Origin: Aphrocallistes beatrix
Taxonomy: Eukaryota; Porifera; Hexactinellida; Sceptrulophora; Aphrocallistidae
DNA length: 64,000 nt
Direction: 5' to 3'
Assembly: GCA_963281255.1 (NCBI GenBank)
Contig: OY725497.1
Coordinates: 2,294,001-2,358,000 of the forward strand
Translations under genes and position numbers: made by a program
Notes under the pieces: generated by a model
Seen by the model: only the letters and a program-made list of their open reading frames with translations
What the model was told of the DNA's origin: nothing
The model's database searches: none
Part shown: positions 56,601-64,000 of the stretch, piece by piece
Layout of the letters: each line of letters starts with the position of its first letter
How positions within the stretch are numbered: the first letter of the stretch is position 1

Positions 56601-58039
56601 CCATGTCACGGTCCTCAGAGGTCTATTCCACTATGGATCCACGTCTAAAAATATTATATATGGTGTGTAGAAGTTGTGTGAAAGCTTTTTCCTTTTATCA
56701 AAAAATGCACACTACCTTAGATTTTGGCAGCTTACCGGCTATACCAGTTATCTACAGAGAGAAATTTCTCTCATGATCTTAACTGTTAGCGAGAGTTTCG
56801 GGGAGTGGTCAAGGAACCAACTCAATCCATCAGAATGCTCAAGTTGGCAAGCACTCTTCATACTTTTACTTAAAGCAATAAAGCCCATTTATATAATCTA
56901 GCTGAGACCCTTGTGGAATATGCTTCCCATGGTCCAGAATATATTGCAAAAGCTTGTGATCTGTTTTTATTGTGAATTGGCGGCCATATAAAAGGCGTGA
57001 AACCTCTTGACCAGGAAATGAGTTTTCAAAATGAATCAATTTCCGACTGGATGTCAATATCCTTTGCCGCCTCGAAATTGGGAGATTGCTCAATTCCCAC
57101 CGGTCTACCTATAGAGTAAGCTGTAGAGAGTGTCTATGGTTCACGAGTTCATTAAATCGAGATCTCAATTACCTGACACCACTGGGTGAGTGCGGCTCTT
57201 ATAGGAAGAATCAACAATTGAACCTGAGTCCATCTGAAGCAATTGCATGTCAAAGATGATCACGGATTGTTTCATCTCCTTTGACTATACAGGTTTGCCT
57301 GTAAAAGTGCCGAGGTGCCTAGCACACTCAAGTTCATTATAGTGGGTGCCAGGCACCGCACTTTTTCGCACTTTTTGTGCAAACGAGGATGATAAACGAA
57401 CCGCTGAACAATTACTGAGGGCCGAGGTGATCCTCCACAAGTTGCATGATGCATTGCGCTTCTGTTTCATAAAGTAGTTTCTAACATCTAGATTAGACAT
57501 CAGAACTGCTGTAAATTGGATGTGTTAATTGTATTACTATTATTATCATTCTATATTTTAAGGATCAGCAAACATTGGGTTATTTATTTTTAATGTATTA
57601 TCTGTGATTGTCCTAATTTATGTATTGACAAATTGTTATTACAATCAATATTTGTTGATGGAACAACTCTTTAATTTTTGTAATTACAATTTATTTTATG
57701 CTCTTTATAGTATTTTTTATTTAGCTCTCGCTCCGATGATGAAGATTCCAATTTATCCCTACATATTTTATCCTCTAATTTAGAACAATTCGGACGAATG
57801 CAGTTAAAAGGGAATGTAGATGAAGAAGAATTTTTGGAACCCTCCGCAAAAACATTGAGTTGTAGACCTTTATATCTTTTGATAAGATCTTCAATTGGGA
57901 ATATTTGGAGATTCCCACATATATCACTTACCAACGATACATCCCTTTTATTTAACTCGTATCAAGCTATAAAGGACATTATTTTGGATCCATGCTTTCA
58001 AATCAATACATATTACCCCTTTTCTTTTCTAGAGCTTAG
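50694..58039 (+). CDS. MRPL46: candidate mitochondrial ribosomal protein mL46, exons 1-2 (3-prime end not found)
   Basis: Exon 1 is 50694-51025, from ATG to a GTAAGT donor in phase 2. Exon 2 is 57725-58039, from a TATTTAG acceptor in phase 2 to a GTAATA donor. Joined, they give about 215 residues. Exon 1 has a basic, hydrophobic N-terminus that could be a mitochondrial presequence. It then has DIDVCLERMPELS (43-55) and CRFSDFELSQ (76-85), matching the 'LxRxPxxS' and 'xSDHEL' blocks of mL46. Exon 2 has an acidic stretch (SRSDDEDS), then RPLYLLIRSSIGNIWRFPHI, the Nudix-like core that in mL46 reads LVLLVR..G...W.LP. mL46 is part of the large mitochondrial ribosomal subunit. The last 60 or so residues were not located in the window. 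No stop or frameshift in either exon. Confidence 0.66.
51254..51475. repeat. fragments of hAT-type S and TA-type R elements
   Basis: 51254-51405 is one end of S (CAGGGCTGGGGTTGGTTAAC, then GGCGGTTAACCGGTTAATCG). 51420-51475 is one end of R (CAGTCAGGGTCGCTTATTGT, GAACCACCAGGGGA). The partner ends are missing. Confidence 0.72.
51476..51615. repeat. ~29-bp tandem repeat with TTCGCATGCGAA palindrome
   Basis: About five units of CTACTATTCGCATGCGAACA then AG, with A/T variants. Confidence 0.85.
51616..52093. other. intronic sequence; GATCATGATC repeat at 51960-52030
   Basis: GGATTGGTAGGGCC at 51698 and GGCCCTACCAATC at 51777 form an inverted pair. GAAGATCATGATC recurs with a 23-bp spacing near 51963-52030. 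Confidence 0.55.
52094..52195 (+). repeat. family A hairpin fragment, diverged
   Basis: CAAGCGCTGTTCGGTCGCTT, GCGCTCCGCGGC, GACACTGCGTGTCCGC. No body follows. Confidence 0.65.
52776..53336. mobile_element. R: TA-flanked MITE, containing S
   Basis: Ends CAGTCAGGGTCGCTTATTAT and ATAATAAGCGATCCTGACTG, TA-flanked. TTAATATGAAC-type motifs repeat inside. Confidence 0.87.
52900..53268. mobile_element. S: hAT-type MITE inside R
   Basis: Ends CAAAGCTGGATTCAGTTAAC and GTTAACCAAGCCCAGCCCTG are inverted with drift. GGTTAACCGG motifs occur at both ends. TATGAAA on each side is a probable target duplication of 7-8 bp. Confidence 0.75.
53850..55014 (-). pseudogene. hAT transposase relic (ZMYM1-like), minus strand
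   Basis: The upstream block YVHCHAHRLNLVVVAVCTNV then LHTLRSLHKF is at 54905-55000, typical of the hAT RNase H core. Downstream in other frames come ANERSFSLMGRVKIHLCSTM at about 53960-54030 and RLSGLGVLSVNRERS with INLNRVIDCF at 53870-53945, the C-terminal dimerisation region. A CATA microsatellite lies within the coding track after HKFCM. Frame changes make it inactive. Different copy and strand from the hAT at 20 kb. Confidence 0.8.
54794..54879. repeat. (CATA)n microsatellite
   Basis: About 21 uninterrupted tetranucleotide units inside the hAT relic. Confidence 0.97.
54992..55195 (-). mobile_element. A11: family A fragment
   Basis: AAAGCTGATTTTTGGCAAGT, TTATGACGTCATTGTCAC and GGCTGAAATTTTAATAGAAT. 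Both ends missing. Confidence 0.72.
55196..56089. other. intronic sequence, no exon seen
   Basis: An open frame at 55831-56136 has no family match and runs into repeat N. I do not call it. Confidence 0.5.
56090..56215 (+). repeat. dispersed repeat N, copy 2
   Basis: CGTCATTTCCTGTTTAAGCC, GGGCGGGGAAGCCAT and AGCCAAGCGCAGGTTAAA match 28675-28800. Confidence 0.65.
56216..56679. other. intronic sequence, nothing recognised
   Basis: AT-rich; no exon, repeat or RNA gene supported. Confidence 0.5.
56680..57093 (-). pseudogene. Gypsy-type LTR retrotransposon RNase H fragment
   Basis: Minus strand reads YGRQFTIKTDHKLLQYIL (56935-57000), the RNase H block with the TDH motif. Further downstream in another frame EHSDGLSWFL (about 56810-56840) corresponds to the DGLSRL linker that precedes the integrase zinc finger. 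Stops and frame changes throughout; no LTR recognised. Confidence 0.75.
57094..57724. other. intronic sequence up to mL46 exon 2
   Basis: Short minus-strand frames at 57272-57500 may continue the Gypsy relic but contain no motif I can name. AT-rich tract before the exon acceptor. Confidence 0.45.
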
Positions 58040-58819
58040 GTAATATTTTCTTTCAAGCGCTTACATTATTAATATTATTCTAATCATTAAGTACTTACAT
58101 ACCGATTTTTCGATATTTAAATTGCCTTCTTTCCTCACCTTCATTAATTTATTCTGTTCTCCTAATTTGTTATCGATTTGTGTATAATATTCCGAACTTT
58201 AGTTCCGATAAAAACTGTTCGGATAAATTATCGAGCGGGATCACGAACCGTTTAAAAATTCTCATTGCGATTACTATTCTTGATATTAGCTATGATTAGG
58301 ATCGGGATCCCGATTTATTTTTCACGATCGATTAATCCCTCATGTATATGCATGGAGTGGATTCGACTGTCATTGCTCTTTCGTTCACACATAATCGATA
58401 GATTCTTTTTGTCTAGCTTTAAATTTATATTTCATTAAATTATATCATACTAGTACATAAGAAACTTCATTGGTCCCTAATAAGCAATTGTAATTGATTA
58501 CTATGTGATACCTTAACATAATAGTAAACATTTATTTTTCGTCTACTATCTAATATGGGATCAATATTCATTAATTGTCCGCTTGTCCACTTGATTACTA
58601 AGCATCATCCATCTTTTTTATACATGGAGCAATAATGGAACTATCGACAAGTTAACAAGATCTTGAAAGATAGGATTCCTCCATTTTTTTGCTACTGAAA
58701 TAAAAAAAATCATTACTGCAGAAGGTCACTATTATGAAATTCTAAATATGTTATTTTGTAGTGGCGACAATTCTGCAACGTTTTGGTAAGAAGATTTTTA
58801 TATTCAATCATAGCCTACT
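58040..58819. other. no further mL46 exon recognised
   Basis: Expected downstream of the exon 2 donor, but no frame resembling the mL46 C-terminus is visible on the plus strand here. Confidence 0.45.
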
Positions 58820-59510
58820 GTATATAAGGCCTCAGAGTAACTTGACTAGGGATGCGTTAGAAGATGGTTGAATTAATACATGAGCTTCCTGTGAATGAGT
58901 TGTGAATGAGTTAATACGAAAAATTTTGATTTTTTTCTGGGAATGTTGCTACATTCCAGTGTTGCTATGAAAACGTATTTTGGTCAGTTGGGGTTATATC
59001 TTGAAAACCGCGATAGCTAGACATTCAAATGTAATTCCATTTGATAGCCAATGAAATTAATGAGAATGAAATTAAGGTCATAGAAATCTACGCTCAAGGA
59101 AATTATCGCGAAGGAATTTTGGAAAAATTCTCGTTAATTTTGTGGAGCGTTAATTTCCTATAATAAAGTATACTCAATCGTCCAATTAGAACACTTCGCG
59201 TGTTCAATGCTGATCAATTTTCCTTTTGCTTGTATTTCATGGTCAAAACATTGATTGTATTGTATTTTTGAATAAAACAGCACTTCCTTTGACATCTTGT
59301 TTCTTCTGGCCTAGCGCGCCTTCTTGACCCCCTGAAATGGCCTAGTAGTCAAGTTTGCCGACCCCTGTGGTAATACATTCCTAAGCTCTATTGTGCTTTG
59401 TTAATGATTTAAGGCAGCTCATGTATTCGTTCAATCATCTTCTACCGCATCCCTAGTCCCAAATCCGCAAATTACTGTGAGGGCTTATATACAGTAGGCT
59501 ATGATTCAAT
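58820..59510. mobile_element. H3: inverted-repeat element
   Basis: CTAGGGATGCGTTAGAAGAT at the left is inverted as ATCTTCTACCGCATCCCTAG at the right. AAAACGTATTTTGGTCAGTT matches H2. Interior differs from H2. Confidence 0.68.
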
Positions 59511-60056
59511 GATAATCTTTGAATAAAAGTGAATAATAATTATTTTGGTTTAATTTTTATGAAAAATTAAGTATTATTTACTTATTTCACCTTGATCAAT
59601 ATGCAGCATATCTGCGTTGTGCCGCGGGTGTTATCAATACAAATGTGCTTTGAAAGTGAAATAAATTTCAGAAAATTTTGTAAGAGTAATTCGAATAATT
59701 TGACTTCGAATATCAGATTTAGAGTAAAGTAATAAATTTTCTTGTAATTATATCTGACTCGGTAAATTTGGGGCATCAATTCATAAGAAACATAGCTTAA
59801 TTGATATTTTAGTAATTTTGACAAAAGATCTAGTCCCTCCCAGTCCCAATTCAGTGGAGTCGATTGTACATTCTGAATCTTTTTGAAAAACTTAATATTT
59901 AATATATTCAAGTGTTGCAATGCTAATCACGGATTGAGCAGAAATCAATCCCTAACCTAAGGGTAGGAAAATAGAAGATTAGAAACCCAAATTAGATATT
60001 TAAATTTGATGTATTTGATAGGCAATGGGCTACTTCCAATTTGCTCATAATACATA
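59511..60056. other. no gene recognised
   Basis: A 112-codon frame on the minus strand (59582-59920) matches nothing known and has no splice context. Confidence 0.45.
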
Positions 60057-60603
60057 TCCTTACTATTAAAACTCGATGATTGTATATATATATATATATA
60101 TATATATCTGTAACGAATTGATTGAAGAAACTGCCGGGCGCAGAAGGCTGATTTTTGGCATGTGGGAGTCTTTTAGCTATGGCTCCAGTAAGTTCTGAGT
60201 TCAGAGCAAAATGTCGACTCATCATGGAATTATGACGTCATTGTCACATTTTTAAAAGTTAAGCAACACAGTTATTCGGGCATAACTCAGCCATTATAGG
60301 AGATAGAAGGCTGAAATTTTAATAGAATCTGTATACTAACATACCTCACATATGATGCGACTTTCATCAAAAAATGATGACTCATCACTTTGTTATGACG
60401 TCATCATTACGCATCAAAAAATTTAAAATTGACAAATTTGGTGATTTTTCGAGTGATATCGATTAGCACAGTAGAACAGACATATTTAGAGATGTTATCT
60501 CCCTTATAATTAACCAATGTGACTCCAGGCGACCGAAGGGAGCCTCCGGCGGACACAAAGTGTCCGCCAGTCGCGCAGCGCAAGCAAGCGCGAAGCGCGC
60601 TTT
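60057..60603 (-). mobile_element. A12: family A element, near-identical to A2
   Basis: A|TCCTTACTATTAAAACTCG, longer AT microsatellite than A2, the same body variants, and hairpin ending CTTT instead of CTTG. Two TGACGTCA sites. Confidence 0.85.
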
Positions 60604-60646
60604 TTATATAATAAATTCTAAAATTTTCGAGATACTGCACAATATA

Positions 60647-61351
60647 CAGGGTGACTCATAGGTCCTGTGACAAGCTTCATTAGGTATAAAATGTACTCGA
60701 ACAATCTTAGTTATTATGGTCTTTAAATATTGTAATTCGAATATTTTCAATGATCTAAAAAGTTTTTTCGAGTCTAAGACCTGTGTTTTGTATGGTGATT
60801 TTTATCGAGAAAATCAGGGCCCACTGCTTTTCAAATGATCTTTCTAAATTCTTCAAATTCTAGGAAAAATCGGCTCTCACATTTCCTCGAACACTCAAAA
60901 TTTGTAGAAATATAAGATGTTTATACGTATCAGTACATATTGAGAACCATTTGGATCAGATTTTGGTGATGTAAAAAAAGTGCAATTTTGGGCGATTTTT
61001 TCTCGTGAAATAATAACTTTCTCTCGTTTCTGATAATGAATTCAATGGATTTGTGAAATATTTCCATATTGAATGAAAGGTATCTGGTGCTAAATAGTAA
61101 TCGAACATCGATTATGAAGATATTTATTACAGAAGCAGTGACCTTGATTCTCGATTTTCGCTGCGTGCCAGGACACATTTTTTCCCCATAAAACACGCCA
61201 TACAAAACACAGTTCCTTAGACTCGAATGATCTTTTAAAATCATAGAAAATATTCGAATTACAATATCTAAAGCCGAAATAACTAAGATTATTTGAATAT
61301 AGGACATTTTATAGTTAACGAAGCTTGTATCAGAACTTATGAGGCTCCTTG
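60647..61351. mobile_element. C3: TA-flanked MITE, 705 bp
   Basis: CAGGGTGACTCATAGGTCCT and GAGGCTCCTTG ends with TA; interior inverted blocks as in C1 (ATTCTCGATTTTCGCTGCGT). Confidence 0.82.
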
Positions 61352-61800
61352 TATTTATGAAATGACATATCTGATAAATTGTTCTATATCTCGAAAATTT
61401 AGAGATTAATTTTACATTTCAAAATGAATTATAAACTAATAGAAAAGTAGTCTATTGTTTGTTAAATACATATTGTTACTGATTTCAAACTATACATACT
61501 TGCAATGGGCAATAATGCGATCCTATGGCAAGCTAGAAATATACGAACATTCATTAGGAAATATTCCAATTTTTGCAATTTGTGCAATTTGTCGCCATTT
61601 TGATTTTCTGATCATACATTGATTAACCCGATTGGGACTAAAGATTATGCTAATTCATTTTGGCAGTTTCTTCAATCAATTCGTCACAGATACTATATAC
61701 AGGCTGTAACAATAGTCTTGGCCAGTTGTATTATAGAATATAACAATAATGTTTTTGTTAGTGTTGTCTCGAATACTTACTAACAAAATATCCACTATTT
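61352..61800. other. no gene; family A scrap at 61663-61690
   Basis: GGCAGTTTCTTCAATCAATT then CGTCACAG is the terminal block of family A. Otherwise AT-rich sequence. Confidence 0.55.
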
Positions 61801-61813
61801 TCTACAACTAATT

Positions 61814-62090
61814 TTACCCTATTAGGGAAAAATTAGCAACCATGTTTTCAAGCAAGGTAGGCTGGACCTCCGTCCATACCTTTTTACGGTTAGAAATTAT
61901 ATCTCCGATCCTCATTTCATCCAATCGTTCATACAAAATTCCCCAGAGATCTCGGCCTTCGAGTAAACCTTGCTGATGCCTTTTAGCAGTTCCTTTTCGT
62001 GTTAAGCCTTCCTCTACCATCATAATTGCTTTACAGCGGACCTCAATTCCAGGATCGCCGACATTAATCTTATCAGGAAAAAGTTATGTT
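61814..62090 (-). CDS. possible terminal exon, family unknown
   Basis: An open frame of about 90 codons on the minus strand runs from a possible acceptor (TTTTTCCTGATAAG, about 62076-62089) to a stop at 61814. It reads NVGDPGIEVRCKAIMMVEEG then RKGTAKRHQQG, and RDLWGILYERLDEMRIGDII. Composition is protein-like: charged and helix-prone, without low complexity. It is not part of any repeat family here. I do not recognise it. Upstream exons would lie beyond mariner-2 or outside the window. Confidence 0.4.
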
Positions 62091-62193
62091 AAGAAAAATA
62101 AACCCAAAAGTACCAAAGAGGTGTGATCTAGTTAAAATCAGCCTACCATTCAAATTGCATATGTATGTATTAACTAATTGTGGAGTAGTAGTA

Positions 62194-63493
62194 CGAGGGT
62201 CAGTCCAAAAGTTTTGTCGTACACAAAAAATAATTTGCCAATAGTAATCAAATTTTCACAGCTTCTCAAAGTATTCCACTACATTCTATGCAAAGTTGCA
62301 TGCGATGAAACCAATTCTCGAAGCAGTTATGCCATTTTTCCTCTGGCAGGGTCCAGAGGGCCTCTTCGAACGCCAGTCGGGACTCTTCCTGACTGCCAAA
62401 CCTGATTCCGCGGATCTTTTCTTTGATAGTTGGGAATAGGAAAAAGTCGCATGGGGCCAAATCTGGACTGTAGGGGTGATGCGATACCAACTGGACCAAA
62501 TTTTCAGCCAGGAAGTCCAGTGTTTTGGCTGCAGTGTGTGCCGATGCATTATCGTGGTGAAGGAGTAGGCCTCGGATGCCTGCCTTAGGGCGACGAGAAC
62601 TCCAAGCTTCGAAGGCCTTGGGGAGACAATTGTCGATGTACCAATCAGCATTGACTATACGACGATCCTCGAGAGGAACTATGGCTACTGGGCCCGTCTT
62701 ACAGAAAAATGCGGCCACCATCTTCTTCCCGACGCTTCGAGCCCGGCGAACTTTTACAGGGGGATCTTCTCCAGGAAATACCCATATTGAAGATTGCCGC
62801 TTTGTTTCCGGATCGTACTGATAGATCCATGTCTCATCACATGTTAGGATATCATAAACACGTTTGGACCCTCCTCCGTTGAATTTATTGAGCATAAACA
62901 CCACTCTACCCTTGCCTCCATCTGCAATTCTGTGAGGTTATGAGGGATCTAACGGGCCGCAAGCTTACTGACACCGAGATGATCATGTAGGATAGTATTA
63001 ATGGCTGCTTTTCCGATGTCTAGGGTCTCAGCAAACTGCTCATAGGTAATGCGGCTATCCTCTTTGATCAACGACTCCACAGTGGCAATATTCTCTGGAG
63101 TGACGGCGGTTGAAGGCGCCCAGACCTAGGCTCATCTTGTAATGACGTTCTATCCCTCTTGAATTCTAGAAACCAACGCTCCACCGTGCGCTTAGATGGA
63201 GCTTGGTCTTGGAAAGCTTCCAGTAAATTATTGTGACTCTGCTCCACTGATAACTTGCGCATAAAGTCATAGAACATCATGGCTCTAAAATCCCTTCTTT
63301 CTAGCTCCATTGAGTAATTATAAAATCTGTATAGGCGCTTATGGATAAAATAGCATAAGTCAAGAATTATGCCTAATATAGAGCTCAAATTCACAGTAGA
63401 GTCATCAAACATAACCAAGAATATAGTCTATAAATTATTAGACTGTACGCTGAGTAGAACTGGTGTACGACAAAACTTTTGGACTGGCCCTCG
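62194..63493 (-). mobile_element. mariner-2: full-length mariner element
   Basis: Ends CGAGGGTCAGTCCAAAAGTT and AACTTTTGGACTGGCCCTCG, TA at 62192-62193 and 63494-63495; 1.3 kb. A different mariner lineage from mariner-1 by both ends and protein. Confidence 0.94.
62266..63310 (-). pseudogene. mariner transposase with intact DDD residues but broken N-terminal half
   Basis: Starts MELERRDFRAMMFYDFMRKL with the first helix-turn-helix (SKRTVERWFLEFKRDR). A one-base shift near 63110-63115 follows RSGR, an in-frame TAG at 62949-62951 follows KLAAR where Trp is expected, and another shift occurs near 62905-62915. From 62904 the catalytic half is open and complete: LTCDETW, LLHHDNASAHTA and YSPDLAPCDFFLFP, a full DD34D triad. 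About 347 residues overall, normal for mariner. Confidence 0.92.
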
Positions 63494-63587
63494 TACTCTA
63501 GATACTATGATAGGAGGTACTCATAAAGAATGAATACTAATTAGATTCACAACCGGCAAAGACTTTTGTTACACCCTGTATACTATA

Positions 63588-64000
63588 TCCTAACTATTAA
63601 AACTCGATTAATCTAACTATATATATATCAAGCCCGCTTCGCTTGCTTGCGCTGCGCGGCTGGCGGACACTGTGCCCGCCAGAGGGACCCTTTGGGCGCC
63701 TAGGGTCACATTGGTTAATTATAAGAGAAATAACACCTCTAAATACGTCTGTCTTACTATTATAATCGATATCGCACGAAAAATCACCAATTGGTCAATT
63801 TTCAAAAAATTGATGCGTAATGATGGCGTCATAACAAAGTGATGAGTGATCATTTTTTGATAATAGTTGCAGCATATGTGAGATACATTAATATACACAT
63901 TCTATTAAAATTCCAGCCTTCTATCATCTAAAATGGTTGAGCTATAGTCTAAAAACTGAAATTTCTAATTATAAAAAAAGTGACAATGACGACATAATTC
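63588..64000 (+). mobile_element. A14: family A element, cut by window end
   Basis: TCCTAACTATTAAAACTCG, AT microsatellite, CAAGCCCGCTTCGCTTGC hairpin, body to GTGACAATGACG at the edge. Just before it TTTTGTTACACCCTGTA (63564-63580) is a D-like end. Confidence 0.82.

Overview
The window reads as intergenic and intronic DNA from an AT-rich invertebrate animal genome. Host-type genes have spliceosomal GT-AG introns. One single-exon gene is a C9orf72 orthologue, and a two-exon fragment looks like mitochondrial ribosomal protein mL46. Almost everything else is transposable-element (TE) sequence: Ginger1, mariner, pogo-like, Tc1-like, hAT, TTAA-target elements, a Helitron/HINE-like short repeat family, and small LINE and Gypsy remnants. 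The phylum cannot be fixed from the sequence alone.

Layout. 0.2-3.7 kb (minus): a ten-exon Ginger1-type transposase gene (Gypsy-like integrase plus C-terminal OTU protease) with an internal core deletion, a stop and a frameshift. 5.3-7.2 kb: a three-level nest of TIR elements. 7.8-9.1 kb: a dead mariner with intact ends. 9.2-13.7 kb: a composite element whose inverted arms of about 270 bp enclose a decayed gene of an uncharacterised family, called 'ARW' here; five younger repeats have inserted into it. 13.7-19.8 kb: Tc1-like and TTAA elements inserted into one another. 20.0-22.6 kb: an old hAT transposase gene split by a younger hAT with a perfect 8-bp target duplication. 25-28.3 kb: more TTAA elements. 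29.3-31.4 kb (minus): a second ARW relative. 32-36 kb: MITEs and palindromes. 36.6-37.1 kb (minus): an unknown Cys-rich membrane protein exon. 37.5-38.3 kb: LINE endonuclease fragment and minisatellite. 40.4-41.6 kb: TTAA element. 41.9-43.1 kb (minus): C9orf72. 43.4-49.9 kb: TTAA elements, a mariner remnant, and a TIR element carrying a 21-bp satellite. 50.7-58.0 kb (plus): candidate mL46, its 6.7-kb intron filled with hAT, MITE and Gypsy debris. 58.8-64 kb: MITEs and a second mariner.

Family names used below. A: roughly 550-bp Helitron/HINE-like repeat, with TCCTTACTATTAAAACTCG termini, AT microsatellite and a GC-rich hairpin. B and L: pogo-like palindromic MITEs of about 187 bp. C and D: TA-flanked MITEs beginning CAGGGTG. 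E and F: TTAA-flanked elements. G and P: TA-flanked TIR elements. H, J, K: inverted-repeat elements. The genes show no shared pathway. What unites the window is layer-by-layer TE insertion, from which relative ages can be read.
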